A stretch of 64,000 bases of DNA from Neobacillus mesonae (GCF_001636315.1 NZ_KV440949.1:4792084-4856083), one strand, 5' to 3'; numbered from the stretch's first letter, positions 43,360 to 52,750 are shown. Translations and numbers: made by a program. Notes: a model not told the origin generated them from the letters alone.

Positions 43360-43776
43360 ATGATGAATAACCAGCGGCAATCGCAGAACAGCCAAGCACA
43401 ATTGAAGCAACAATCACAAACCTTTCAGCAGCAGAAAATGGTTCAGCAACAGCAGCGGCTTCAAGAAAATCAGACGATGATGGAGCAGCAATTCGAAGCA
43501 CAGAAAAAGCAAGCACTACAAACGATGCAGCAGGCTACAACTACCATCCAGCAAAATGCTCAGACGGGGAGTTTCCAAGGCTTGCAGCAGGCACAGCAGC
43601 AGCTAAGCCAGGTTACCCAGCAATTAAATCAAATGCAAGGGATCGCCGTTACGCAAGCAACGACCGCCCAGCAGCAGCAGTTAGAACAAGTTCAGCAGCA
43701 GATCGAACAGGCCTCTCAAACCCTCAGTCTCATTGAGTCTCTAAGTACCAGTAATAATAGTTTTAAAAAAGGATAA
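43360..43776 (+). CDS. Glutamine-rich low-complexity protein
   Basis: A 138-residue soluble protein, about one third Gln, with no Cys or Trp and heptad-like Q/L/M patterns that predict a long coiled coil (for example LQQAQQQLSQVTQQLNQM by position 75-92). AAAGGGGGA precedes two consecutive ATG codons (43360 and 43363). It is divergent from the PBP gene with 111 nt between them. The Gln-rich composition recalls small spore-associated bacillus proteins, but there is no family signature. A strong terminator follows. Confidence 0.7.
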   Translation: MMNNQRQSQNSQAQLKQQSQTFQQQKMVQQQQRLQENQTMMEQQFEAQKKQALQTMQQATTTIQQNAQTGSFQGLQQAQQQLSQVTQQLNQMQGIAVTQATTAQQQQLEQVQQQIEQASQTLSLIESLSTSNNSFKKG

Positions 43777-43785
43777 CGATGCTAA

Positions 43786-43827
43786 AACCTCCAGCTTGCT
43801 TGGATTGGCAAGCTGGAGGTTTTTTTA
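43786..43827. terminator. Bidirectional terminator, Gln-rich gene and second 2Fe-2S gene
   Basis: 14-bp stem AACCTCCAGCTTGC and its complement, 8-nt loop, TTTTTTT tail. It lies between convergent genes and reaches the stop of the minus-strand gene. Confidence 0.9.
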
Positions 43828-44313
43828 TGAAACAAAACCATTCTCTTGATTTTGCAGCACGGCTTTAACAGCTTCTTTAATTTCATGATAACCGGTACAG
43901 CGGCAAAGATTGGACTGCATCCATTCCTCGATCGTCGAATCATCAGCGTTTGGATGTTTATTAGCCAAGGCGTGGCAGTTTAAGATAAAACCGGGAGTAC
44001 AAAACCCGCATTGAATCGCCCATTTGTCCACAAACATCTGTTTCACGGTTGAATTGTTTAGTCCTTCAATGGTGGTAACTGGCTGGCCGACCGTTTCAAT
44101 TGAAAGAGAAAGGCACGAGTGCATCGGCTCCCCGTTTACTAAAACAGTACAAGCCCCGCAATCTCCGTTTTGACAAGCACTCTTTGCTCCTGTTAATCCA
44201 AGCTGAACACGTAACGTTTGCAATAAGGTATCCCCCGAACGAATCATCACGTCTTTGGTCTCTCCATTTACATGAAGCTTTATTACTGTTTTTGATGTAC
44301 CGTTGGAAATCAT
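43825..44313 (-). CDS. Molybdenum hydroxylase 2Fe-2S subunit (cluster 2)
   Basis: Paralogue of the cluster 1 small subunit, 162 residues, with both cluster motifs: CQNGDCGACTVLV plus MHSC, and IQCGFCTPGFIL with NLCRCTGYHE. The order Mo-FAD-FeS is the same as in cluster 1 but on the other strand. It overlaps the FAD subunit gene by 4 nt. Confidence 0.92.
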   Translation of the reverse strand: MISNGTSKTVIKLHVNGETKDVMIRSGDTLLQTLRVQLGLTGAKSACQNGDCGACTVLVNGEPMHSCLSLSIETVGQPVTTIEGLNNSTVKQMFVDKWAIQCGFCTPGFILNCHALANKHPNADDSTIEEWMQSNLCRCTGYHEIKEAVKAVLQNQENGFVS

Positions 44314-45146
44314 GATTTGGCCTCCAGTGCTTCGATTGTTTCTTGTAAGGTATTTTTAAAGACAAATTCACGGTAATCACGCGATGCCTGGATATCTTCA
44401 ATAATTGGTGCAGGTAAAAGCGTCATCGCTTTATTAATTCTTTCCTTCACCGATAACGATGAATCGTTCAGCGCCGCCTCTAATTCATGCGAACGAAAAG
44501 GGAAATCACAAACACCGCTTAGTGCCGCTTTAATTTGCTTGTCCTTGATTAAGGCTGCTATGGAGACGATTGGATAGCCAACCTTGGACATTTTTGTTTT
44601 TTTTAGGCTGGCAAATGGCAGTTCGGTATAAGCTTTAGGCACAATAATTTGCACTAAAAATTGACCTTCAGGGATTTTTAGCTCTTGATTAAATACATCC
44701 TTTAAAGGAACAGTTACTACACCTTCGTTTCCTGCCAATTTAATCTCTGCCTCTGCAATCAAAAGCGGTAATACAGCTTCACGGTAAATGAGCCGGCTAT
44801 GAAGATTTCCGCCAATCGTAATTTTATTTCTGGATGTATGGTCAGCGATTTTTTTGATCGTCTGTCCTAATAATGGGAACAAATTAGATTCCGTAATTTT
44901 ATTTAAGGAAACAGCCGATCCAATCATTAATTGTTCGCCTTGCAGTTCCAGTACGTTACATTCCGGAATAGCTTTAAGGTCAATAACAGCATCTGCATAA
45001 AGCTGATTCATCCTCGAAAAGGTGATAAATTCCGTTCCGCCGCTATACAACAAGACCTTTTTTGTATGTTTCGTCAATGTCTCATATGTTTGCACCGCTT
45101 CTGAGATGCTATCCGGCCCGTAATATTCAAATTCAAATGGAATCAT
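44310..45146 (-). CDS. Molybdenum hydroxylase FAD-binding subunit (cluster 2)
   Basis: Medium subunit, 278 residues: LLYSGGTEFITFSRM (about 29-43) and TSRNKITIGGNLHSR (about 103-117) mark the FAD site. ATG 45146 is set by AAGGAGATG and by the ATGA overlap with the stop of the large subunit. It is similar throughout to the cluster 1 gene. Confidence 0.9.
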   Translation of the reverse strand: MIPFEFEYYGPDSISEAVQTYETLTKHTKKVLLYSGGTEFITFSRMNQLYADAVIDLKAIPECNVLELQGEQLMIGSAVSLNKITESNLFPLLGQTIKKIADHTSRNKITIGGNLHSRLIYREAVLPLLIAEAEIKLAGNEGVVTVPLKDVFNQELKIPEGQFLVQIIVPKAYTELPFASLKKTKMSKVGYPIVSIAALIKDKQIKAALSGVCDFPFRSHELEAALNDSSLSVKERINKAMTLLPAPIIEDIQASRDYREFVFKNTLQETIEALEAKS

Positions 45147-47488
45147 TTTTGCATCTCCTTCCGCGTCTTCCAAATTAGTTCAGGAATAAGGGGCAGATGA
45201 TTTAACTCCACTTCTGCCGCTCGTGACAGGGCATTTGCGAGTGCTCCGGCCATTCCAATTACTCCGTATTCACCAATCCCCCTTGCGCCGTATGGACCAT
45301 CGGCTGCCGGAGATTGAATAAAATCAACAATGTAGTCCGCTGGCTGTTCGCCAAACCTCATGATTTGATACGTCCTAAGCTGCGGATTTAATACTGTTCC
45401 ATTGGAATCAAATAGGAACGCTTCCTGGCTGGCGAAGCTCAAGCCTAGGTACATCCCGCCGCGCATTTGCTGGGCTGCGGTCATCGGATTAATGATTTTT
45501 CCGCCATCAAGGACAGTAACGGCTTTCAAAATTTTATACGTGCAATCTTTCGGATTCCATTCAACTTCAACAGCCTGAGTCCCGACCGACCACCATGGTC
45601 CTGGTTTACCGAACCCGGTATCTTTATCCATTGGGGTGAGATGACGTTGAATATATCTGCCGTGACCGACAACTTGTCCTTCGACTGCATGACCGTTCGG
45701 GTATTTATAGCCAAGCGCTATCTCTTCGATTTTTACCCCGTACTCAGGACTGGGCTTTAGATAAACCCGTCCGCCGCCAACCTCCAAATCCTCCATAGAA
45801 CATTGAAGGGCAATGGAGGCTGTTCGCTTTAATTGGGAAATCGCGTCATCGGCAGCATTCATTACCGCTCTGCCGGCTAAAAAAGTCGTGCTGCTGGCAA
45901 CCGTCCGCCATTGATGGGGGGCGGTTTGAGTATTCACCTCCATCGTCACATGAACCTTGTTTATATCCATTTTCAATCGTTCCGCGACCATTTGTGCAAG
46001 AATTGTTTTCGTACCTTGCCCTAATTCAATAGCCGCACAGTCCACATTGACGCTGCCGTCTGCTTCAAACTTTAAGACAGCACCTGACTGGGCATTGGTT
46101 GCTGTGGTCGATGTTTTCCAAAAAGTACTGATGCCCTTTGATTTAATTTTTCCATCTGCCGTTTCTTGGCGGGCTCCGTCATCCCACCTGATTAACTCCT
46201 TGGCCCTGTTAATACATTGACCCACGTCCCCGATATTATTGGCATTAAGCAGCGTCCTTGTTGGTGAACTGTTCCCAGGCTTAATCGCATTGATTTTTCT
46301 CAGCTCAACGGGATCTAAATTGATCATTTTCGCGAGCTGATCCATCGTCCGCTCGACCGCAAAAGTCAGTTCGGGATGGGCGTAACCGCGGAAGGAGGTG
46401 GCATACGGATGATTCGTATACATGCAGTAGGAATCACACCAGACATTTGCAATATCGTATGGACCCGTACAATCCAGGGCCATTGCACGTGTAATCCCCG
46501 CCGCTTGATCGGTGTAGGCACCTGAATCGATTAAGTAAGTATATTGTGCGGCGATTAGTTTCCCAGATTTATTAGTGCCCAAGGCAATGGTTGCTTCAAG
46601 GCCGATATGTCCCGGAGCTGTAATAAGATCTTCCTCACGGTCATATTCCAATTTCACCATTTTTCCACCGACAGCCTTCGATGCCAAATAGGCAAGCGGT
46701 TCAAGCTGAACGGTACCTTTTCCGCCAAACGCTCCGCCAATCAATGGGACATGAACGATAATATTTCCGACATCGATATTAAAAAATTGGTTTAATACCT
46801 TTTTAATCGTGAATGGCGATTGGGTGGTGGAGTGAACGACCACCTTTCCGGCCGGGTTAATTTCTACTCGCGTACATCGTGGTTCCAAAGCCACATGATC
46901 AGATAAATTAAATGAATACGTTTCTTTAATCTTATAGTCGCAATTTTCCCAAGCCGTGATAAAATCGCCTTTACGAATTTTAATATGACTGCCTATATTG
47001 GTCCCTTGTACTGGATAAACATTACTGATGATTTTTATATATTGTCCGGAATTTTCATGGATTAACGGGGCATCTGATTGAAATGCCTCACGGACTGAGT
47101 TCACGACCGGAAGGGGTTCATATTCTACTTTTATCAGTCCTGCGGCAAGCTTTGCCACATGTTCTTGGTCAGCAACAACAATGGCCAGCGGCTCACCGTA
47201 ATAACGTACTTTTTCAAACGCCAGCGGGGGACGGTCGGCTAAAATCGGTCCAATATGAAACGGGAACATTTTTCCCGTCACAATGGCCCGGACACCTTGG
47301 ACCTTCCAGGCCTCTTCTATATCAATCGATTTGATTCTAGCGTGGGCTTGAGTGCTCGTGGCAAGCTTAGCATACAGCAATCCGGGAACATTGTAATCCG
47401 CTGTATAACGTACGGTGCCAGCCGCTTTTTCAACCGCGTCAATTCGTTGTTCAGGATGTCCGACCGAGAACCACGGATTTTCTATCAT
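45143..47488 (-). CDS. Xanthine dehydrogenase-family molybdopterin-binding subunit (cluster 2)
   Basis: Catalytic subunit, 781 residues, paralogous to the cluster 1 protein across its whole length by eye. It has GGAFGGK (about 251), FRGYAHPE (about 364; the second Gly of the cluster 1 motif is Ala here), WRTVASS (about 527) and the catalytic Glu in GARGIGEYG (about 734). AGGAGGGGA lies upstream of ATG 47488. The two residue differences in the substrate-side motifs suggest a different substrate from cluster 1. No maturation chaperone is adjacent. Confidence 0.9.
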   Translation of the reverse strand: MIENPWFSVGHPEQRIDAVEKAAGTVRYTADYNVPGLLYAKLATSTQAHARIKSIDIEEAWKVQGVRAIVTGKMFPFHIGPILADRPPLAFEKVRYYGEPLAIVVADQEHVAKLAAGLIKVEYEPLPVVNSVREAFQSDAPLIHENSGQYIKIISNVYPVQGTNIGSHIKIRKGDFITAWENCDYKIKETYSFNLSDHVALEPRCTRVEINPAGKVVVHSTTQSPFTIKKVLNQFFNIDVGNIIVHVPLIGGAFGGKGTVQLEPLAYLASKAVGGKMVKLEYDREEDLITAPGHIGLEATIALGTNKSGKLIAAQYTYLIDSGAYTDQAAGITRAMALDCTGPYDIANVWCDSYCMYTNHPYATSFRGYAHPELTFAVERTMDQLAKMINLDPVELRKINAIKPGNSSPTRTLLNANNIGDVGQCINRAKELIRWDDGARQETADGKIKSKGISTFWKTSTTATNAQSGAVLKFEADGSVNVDCAAIELGQGTKTILAQMVAERLKMDINKVHVTMEVNTQTAPHQWRTVASSTTFLAGRAVMNAADDAISQLKRTASIALQCSMEDLEVGGGRVYLKPSPEYGVKIEEIALGYKYPNGHAVEGQVVGHGRYIQRHLTPMDKDTGFGKPGPWWSVGTQAVEVEWNPKDCTYKILKAVTVLDGGKIINPMTAAQQMRGGMYLGLSFASQEAFLFDSNGTVLNPQLRTYQIMRFGEQPADYIVDFIQSPAADGPYGARGIGEYGVIGMAGALANALSRAAEVELNHLPLIPELIWKTRKEMQK

Positions 47489-47725
47489 ATGAAAAATCCC
47501 CTCCTGGGAGAAAATGATATTATTACTATCTTTATTTCTTTCTGCTTAATTTTTCCAAGTAATAGGGGTTTTTATGCAAAGAATAATATTTTTTGGGTCG
47601 CACCGGGCACTCAAATCATAAGTTTGCATTCAAAATTTTCCCCATCATTAGAATTTTTATTTTATAATGGATAAGGATGTAAACGTTGTTTATTTACATT
47701 CTTTAGGATGAATGGGGGGCTAACA

Positions 47726-49267
47726 ATGGAATATACAGAGAAGAAACCACCTTTACAGGAAGCTTTAGAAAAATTCCGGGTATTGGATGAAAAGATTACG
47801 CATTATTCGAGCCTCATTGGCTTGGCTGACTGGGACCAAAAGGTGATGGCGCCGAAAAAAGGAAGAAATGTGTTTGCCAAAGCAGCTGGTTCATTAAAAA
47901 CAGAAGTATTTAAGCTTTCCGTTTCAGAGGAAATGGGGAGTTTATTGGAAACGCTTTCTGAACAGGAGAATGAGAGTGTTTTAGACGTAGTTACAAAGGC
48001 AAAGGTAAGAGAATACAAAACATTTTATCAAAAATCAAAGAGTATCCCAGCCGATTTATTCCAAGAATACGCTATTATTACTGGGCAGGCTAATGATGTT
48101 TGGGAAGAGGCGAGAGATGGAAATGATTTTGCCAAGTTCCTTCCCTATCTTGAAAAAATTGTTGAATATAAGCGGAAATTTGCCGAGATTTATGGATATG
48201 AGAATCATCCATATGATGCTTTATTAGATGAATTTGAACCGGGATTAACGGTGGAAATACTTGATCCGTTGTTTGCCAAGCTGAGAGAATCGAGCGTCAA
48301 CCTGTTAAACCGGATTCAGCAGCAGGGAAAGCCGACGAGACACGAAATTTTTGAGCAGTCCTTCCCCATTGACAAACAAAAGGAATTTAATCGACTAATT
48401 CTGCCGCTGATTGGCTTTGATCTGGAGGCTGGCAGGCTGGATGAAACCGTACACCCCTTTGCGCAGTCGGTTAATATCGGGGATGTTCGGCTGACTACTC
48501 GCTACTTAGAAAACAATGTGCGATCTGCCCTTTTTGGTACGATTCATGAAGCTGGACATGGAATTTATGAGCAGCAGATTAATCCTGAATTTGAGGAATC
48601 GGTTTTGCAAAGCGGGACCTCCTTTGGGATTCACGAGTCGCAATCACGTTTTTTGGAAAATATGGTCGGCCGCAGCAAAGAGTTTTGGACCTATTTTTAT
48701 CCAAGATTACAGGAGCATTTCCCGGCGCAATTAGCCAATGTTTCGCTGGATGAATTTTACCGTGCCGTGAATTCCGTCAGCCCATCCTTCATTCGGGTGG
48801 AAGCAGATGAATTAACGTATAATTTACACATTATGCTTCGCTATGAGATTGAGAAGGGGTTAATTGCCGGTGAGATTGAAGCAAGGGATCTCCCGGAGAT
48901 TTGGAACCGAAAAATGCAGGATTATCTTGGAATTACTCCTTCGACAGATACCGTGGGCGTGTTGCAGGATGTACACTGGTCATTTGGCGGGATCGGTTAT
49001 TTTCCATCGTATTCTTTAGGAAATCTTTACGCTGCCCAAATTTTACGCACGATTGAAAAAGATCTGCCTGAATTTAAGTCGCATATTGAAAACGGCCGCT
49101 TTGATGTGATTCATGGATGGTTAAAGGAAAAAATCCATCAATACGGTAAGCTTTACACGCCAAATGAATTAATTGTCAGGGTTACCGGGGAAGAATTAAA
49201 CGCTGATTATCTTGTCGAGTATTTAGAGAAGAAATATTCAGAGGTTTATGGATTGGAAGAAAAATAG
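47726..49267 (+). CDS. Carboxypeptidase Taq, peptidase family M32
   Basis: Zn-dependent carboxypeptidase with broad specificity, cytosolic, 513 residues. The HEXXH motif is in GTIHEAGHGIYEQQ (about residue 273) with the third ligand Glu in GIHESQSRFLENMVGR by position 302-317. Family blocks DWDQKVMAPKKG near the start and YFPSYSLGNLYAAQI near the end are present. ATG 47726 follows GGGGGG; an in-frame ATG at 47708 lacks an SD. Monocistronic. The 237 nt upstream hold divergent promoters that I could not define well, apart from a TATAAT near 47662. Confidence 0.93.
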   Translation: MEYTEKKPPLQEALEKFRVLDEKITHYSSLIGLADWDQKVMAPKKGRNVFAKAAGSLKTEVFKLSVSEEMGSLLETLSEQENESVLDVVTKAKVREYKTFYQKSKSIPADLFQEYAIITGQANDVWEEARDGNDFAKFLPYLEKIVEYKRKFAEIYGYENHPYDALLDEFEPGLTVEILDPLFAKLRESSVNLLNRIQQQGKPTRHEIFEQSFPIDKQKEFNRLILPLIGFDLEAGRLDETVHPFAQSVNIGDVRLTTRYLENNVRSALFGTIHEAGHGIYEQQINPEFEESVLQSGTSFGIHESQSRFLENMVGRSKEFWTYFYPRLQEHFPAQLANVSLDEFYRAVNSVSPSFIRVEADELTYNLHIMLRYEIEKGLIAGEIEARDLPEIWNRKMQDYLGITPSTDTVGVLQDVHWSFGGIGYFPSYSLGNLYAAQILRTIEKDLPEFKSHIENGRFDVIHGWLKEKIHQYGKLYTPNELIVRVTGEELNADYLVEYLEKKYSEVYGLEEK

Positions 49268-49282
49268 AAATGAAAGGAACTA

Positions 49283-49311
49283 TTGACAGTAAAGCAAATT
49301 TATAATATATT
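49283..49311 (+). promoter_or_regulatory. Sigma-A promoter of the Mn riboswitch-terC unit
   Basis: -35 TTGACA (49283-49288), 17-nt spacer, -10 TATATT (49306-49311), 15 nt after the M32 gene stop. Confidence 0.75.
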
Positions 49312-49335
49312 TATAGTAATAAAATATTTCCTTTT

Positions 49336-49427
49336 AAAGGGGAGTAGCTGCTACAATAAAGTCGTCATTCTCGAGAAATATTTTCTCCGGCTTTATTGGC
49401 AACACGTACGTTGTTAGCAAGACCTTT
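49336..49427 (+). ncRNA. yybP-ykoY manganese riboswitch
   Basis: The leader carries the conserved elements of the Mn2+-sensing aptamer: AAAGGGGAGTAGC at the 5' side, GTCGTCATTC, and GGCAACACGTACGTTGTTAGC with AAGACCTTT closing the P1 helix. Mn2+ binding should stabilise P1, prevent the first terminator and switch on the TerC-family gene. The gene family downstream is the expected one. Confidence 0.93.
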
Positions 49428-49452
49428 ACTTTTTACAGTAAAGGTCTTTTTT
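49421..49452 (+). terminator. Riboswitch-controlled terminator 1
   Basis: Stem GACCTTTAC / GTAAAGGTC, 8-nt loop, TTTTTT. Its 5' arm (GACCTTT) is shared with the riboswitch P1 helix, so ligand binding and termination are exclusive. Confidence 0.9.
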
Positions 49453-49461
49453 ACGTTTTTG

Positions 49462-49492
49462 GGCCTTTACTGTACAAGTAAAGGCCTTTTTT
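49462..49492 (+). terminator. Second tandem terminator in the Mn leader
   Basis: Stem GGCCTTTACT / AGTAAAGGCC, short loop, TTTTTT, 10 nt after terminator 1. Its sequence is closely similar to terminator 1, as if duplicated. Confidence 0.88.
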
Positions 49493-49543
49493 CATTGTGA
49501 TAGGAAATATTTTAGAAAAATTAGACCTGAGGGGGATGTATGA

Positions 49544-50329
49544 ATGGATTTATCTTTAATTTTGGAGTATGGATGGGTTTTACTAATTCTGGTTGCATTA
49601 GAAGGGCTTTTGGCTGCCGATAATGCACTCGTTCTGGCTATCATGGTGAAGCCGCTCCCTGAAGAGCAGCGAAAAAAGGCATTATTTTACGGATTAGCCG
49701 GGGCATTCGTGTTCCGCTTTGCCTCGTTGTTTGCAATTTCATTTCTTGTTGATGTATGGCAGGTCCAGGCGATTGGCGCGGTTTATTTACTATTCATGGC
49801 GGGGAATCATATTTTTCGCAAAGTTGTTAAAGGGAAGGCAGCTGAAAAGGCTTCGAAAGAGAAAGAGTCCAAGAAAGAGAGCGGTTTTTGGATGACCGTT
49901 TTAAAGGTTGAAATTGCGGATATTGCGTTTGCGGTTGATTCGATTCTTGCCGCTGTTGCAATGGCCGTTGTTCTTCCTAACACTCCGCTGCCGAATATCG
50001 GCGGTCTTGATGGCGGCAAATTTTTAGTGATTTTTGCTGGGGGGGTAATTGGATTAGTCATCATGCGTTTTGCCGCTAATCTATTCGTGAAGCTGCTGGA
50101 AAAACGACCAGGCTTGGAAATTGCCGCGTTCACCATTGTCGGCTGGGTTGGTGTAAAGCTTGCGGTCTATACACTATCTCACCCTGAACTAGCGATTCTG
50201 AGTGAGGCATTTGCCCATTCAACTGAGTGGAAGGTAACCTTCTATCTTGTGCTTGTTGGGATTGCGGCAGCAGGCTGGTTTTTCTCAAAGGACCAGACGG
50301 AGAAAAGAGCTTCAAATGTCTCTTCCTAA
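49544..50329 (+). CDS. TerC-family membrane protein, probable Mn2+ exporter (YkoY/MeeY-like)
   Basis: A 261-residue integral membrane protein with about seven helices. The TerC signature is seen in LEGLLAADNALVLAIMV (about residues 18-34) and again in VEIADIAFAVDSILAAVAMA by position 121-140, whose Asp residues are thought to bind the metal. GAGGGGG precedes ATG 49544. The Mn riboswitch directly upstream supports Mn2+ export, as shown for B. subtilis homologues; possible action through metalation of secreted enzymes is also known for this family. Confidence 0.92.
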   Translation: MDLSLILEYGWVLLILVALEGLLAADNALVLAIMVKPLPEEQRKKALFYGLAGAFVFRFASLFAISFLVDVWQVQAIGAVYLLFMAGNHIFRKVVKGKAAEKASKEKESKKESGFWMTVLKVEIADIAFAVDSILAAVAMAVVLPNTPLPNIGGLDGGKFLVIFAGGVIGLVIMRFAANLFVKLLEKRPGLEIAAFTIVGWVGVKLAVYTLSHPELAILSEAFAHSTEWKVTFYLVLVGIAAAGWFFSKDQTEKRASNVSS

Positions 50330-50487
50330 ACTCCAAGATTTAAGAAATTATTAATCATTCATTAATGGTTCGTTTAGTATGTGAATGTATTCTTAGTTTA
50401 TGTTCCATAGAAGTGTGCAATAATTTTTACATTGGGTTACGATAAGATTATTGAAAAATATTTTTAGATGTGAAAGCGGTGGAATAG

Positions 50488-51972
50488 ATGTCTATTCGTT
50501 TAAGGCTGATTTTATCCTATCTGGCAATGGTTTTGGTGCCGATTCTTTTTGTTGTTATTAGCGCACTTCTAGTGGCATTGCTGTTTAGAGGGGATATAAA
50601 TGAACTGCGAAACATCTATTTACCGCCTGAGCATCACAAACACCTATCAGAAAAAGATCAACTATATATCAATATACACAAGGTAGCATTAAAGCAACCT
50701 GAACGTCTGTTAGACCAAAACAATTTAAAGAAAATCGATAACCAATTAAATCATACAGGTGATACGGCTCTTGCAGTCAGAAAAGGGAATCAAATAATTT
50801 ACCTGTCACCGAAATTAAAAGGATTGGACACGAGGGATCTCCCAGTGTTTGGCTTATACGGTGATGCTGAGCCGCTTGAACAAATCGATGAACAATTTGT
50901 GTCGATAAAAAAAATGGATTTCTATTTTCCGGATGATGCAGAAGGGTCATTGTTTGTTGTCACAAATGCTAACAGATTAGCCACTTTTGTCCGTTCATCC
51001 TTCCCAATCTTATTCGTTGGTTTAATTTTAATACTTATTGTTACCAACGGTCTGTTAACTTATTTTGTCTCAAAAAGTATCATTCTTCCGGTCCGGGAAT
51101 TGCAGAAAGCAGCAAAACATATGAGAGACGGAAACTTGGCGGTACCGATAACAGTAAAGTCCAAGGATGAATTGGGCCACCTAGCTCAAGGATTTGAGGA
51201 AATGCGAATTAGGTTAAAGGAGTCGATTGAGAAATTAATTGCCTATGAGGATAATCGGAAGGAATTGGTTGCTAATATTTCCCATGATTTAAAAACACCG
51301 ATTACCACCATCAAAGGTTATATTGAGGGAATCCGCGATGGTGTGGCAAATAGCCCTGAAAAGCAAGAGCGCTATATTCAAACCATTTATTCAAAGTCGA
51401 TTGAACTCGATAAAATGATTGATGAATTATTTCTCTATTCTAAACTGGATTTGCAGCGGCTGCCGTTTCATTTTGAGGAGATTCGATTTGACCACTATTT
51501 AGAGGACTTTGTCGAGGAGCTCCGCTTCGAGGTAGAGGGGAAGAATGTGGTGGTTAACATGGATATTGACAAATCAGAGGATTATTGCATTGTTGCTGAT
51601 AGGGAGCATTTGAAGCGGGTCATTACCAATGTGGTAGAAAATTCCTTGAAATATATTGATAAAGAGCGTAAAATATTATCTTTTCGGTTGTCCTCTCAAG
51701 GAAGGAATATCCTATTTAAAATGAGTGATAATGGCCCAGGGATTTCACCTCAAAATCTGCCCCTAATCTTTGAACGTTTCTATCGTGCCGATCAAGCAAG
51801 AGGAACAGCCATTGGCGGGAGCGGTCTCGGTTTGTCGATTGCCAATCGAATTATTGAGGAACATCACGGCGCCATTTGGGCTGAAAGCAAGCTTGGGCAG
51901 GGAACAACAATTCTTTTTACTTTAAAAAAAGCAGGTGAGCATCATGAAACGGATATTGATCATAGAGGATGA
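50488..51972 (+). CDS. Two-component sensor histidine kinase
   Basis: A 494-residue membrane kinase: TM1 (about 8-33), an extracellular sensor region (about 35-165), TM2 (about 172-195), HAMP (about 196-248), H-box ISHDLKTPITTIKGY (phospho-His about residue 267), N-box VVENSLKYI, G1 DNGPGI, F-box and G2 GGSGLGLSIA. Its 3' end overlaps the response regulator gene by 29 nt. The kinase-first order is the reverse of the more common regulator-kinase arrangement. The signal is unknown; the following PAP2 and phosphatidylserine synthase genes hint at an envelope stimulus. Confidence 0.93.
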   Translation: MSIRLRLILSYLAMVLVPILFVVISALLVALLFRGDINELRNIYLPPEHHKHLSEKDQLYINIHKVALKQPERLLDQNNLKKIDNQLNHTGDTALAVRKGNQIIYLSPKLKGLDTRDLPVFGLYGDAEPLEQIDEQFVSIKKMDFYFPDDAEGSLFVVTNANRLATFVRSSFPILFVGLILILIVTNGLLTYFVSKSIILPVRELQKAAKHMRDGNLAVPITVKSKDELGHLAQGFEEMRIRLKESIEKLIAYEDNRKELVANISHDLKTPITTIKGYIEGIRDGVANSPEKQERYIQTIYSKSIELDKMIDELFLYSKLDLQRLPFHFEEIRFDHYLEDFVEELRFEVEGKNVVVNMDIDKSEDYCIVADREHLKRVITNVVENSLKYIDKERKILSFRLSSQGRNILFKMSDNGPGISPQNLPLIFERFYRADQARGTAIGGSGLGLSIANRIIEEHHGAIWAESKLGQGTTILFTLKKAGEHHETDIDHRG

Positions 51973-52630
51973 TAAAAGCATTGCCGAGCTTGAAAGGGAC
52001 TATTTGGAGATCGAAGGGTTTTCTGTTGAGATTGCTTTGACAGGAGATGCTGGATTAACAAAAGCCTTAGCCGAAGAGGTTGATCTCGTCTTGTTGGATC
52101 TTATGCTGCCAGGGATAGACGGCTTTCAAATCTGTAAGGCGATTCGAAGCGAAAAAGATATCCCTATTCTCATGGTGTCCGCCAAAAAAGAAGACATTGA
52201 TAAAATCCGTGGACTTGGTTTAGGGGCGGATGACTATATTGTCAAGCCGTTTAGTCCAAGCGAGCTTGTGGCCAGGGTAAAAGCACATATAGCCCGCTAT
52301 CAAAGGCTGATTGGCAAGGAAAATCAATCTGGGACGATAATGATCCGCGGCCTGCGGATTGATCAGGTGGCAAGGCGTGTATACGTAAATAACCATGAAG
52401 TTGTTTTTACAGCAAAGGAATTTGATGTATTAACCTTTTTAGCCTTACATCCGGACCATGTGTTTAGTAAAGAGCAATTATTCGAGCGGCTGTGGGGCTT
52501 TGATTCATTTGGCGATATTTCGACGGTAACGGTTCATATTCGGAAAATTAGGGAAAAAATTGAAATTGATCCGTCTAATCCCCAGTATATCGAAACCGTT
52601 TGGGGTGCAGGATATCGATTTAAAGGGTAA
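51944..52630 (+). CDS. OmpR/PhoB-family response regulator
   Basis: A 228-residue regulator: receiver domain with IIEDD (acidic pocket), phospho-Asp in LVLLDLMLPG (about residue 52), Lys in IVKPFSP (about 101), then a winged-helix DNA-binding domain ending VHIRKIREKIE and TVWGAGYRF. ATG 51944 was chosen by AGGTGAG 4 nt upstream. It is co-translated with the kinase. Confidence 0.95.
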   Translation: MKRILIIEDDKSIAELERDYLEIEGFSVEIALTGDAGLTKALAEEVDLVLLDLMLPGIDGFQICKAIRSEKDIPILMVSAKKEDIDKIRGLGLGADDYIVKPFSPSELVARVKAHIARYQRLIGKENQSGTIMIRGLRIDQVARRVYVNNHEVVFTAKEFDVLTFLALHPDHVFSKEQLFERLWGFDSFGDISTVTVHIRKIREKIEIDPSNPQYIETVWGAGYRFKG

Positions 52631-52673
52631 ATTGTATATGAGGATGGAATGCAGGCTGATCAAACAAGACAGC

Positions 52674-52710
52674 CTTATTTCATTGTTTTGTATGAAATAA
52701 AAATTTTTTT
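52674..52710 (+). terminator. Terminator after the two-component genes
   Basis: AT-rich stem TTATTTCAT / ATGAAATAA with an 8-nt loop, then AAATTTTTTT. Confidence 0.7.
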
Positions 52711-52750
52711 CAAATAATAAGCTTTCAGTTTAGAGTGTGAGGTATTATCC

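Noticed and set aside
47255..47674. Plus-strand 139-codon frame opposite the start of the cluster 2 large subunit
   Set aside because: Antisense to a conserved catalytic subunit, with no SD and no recognisable product.
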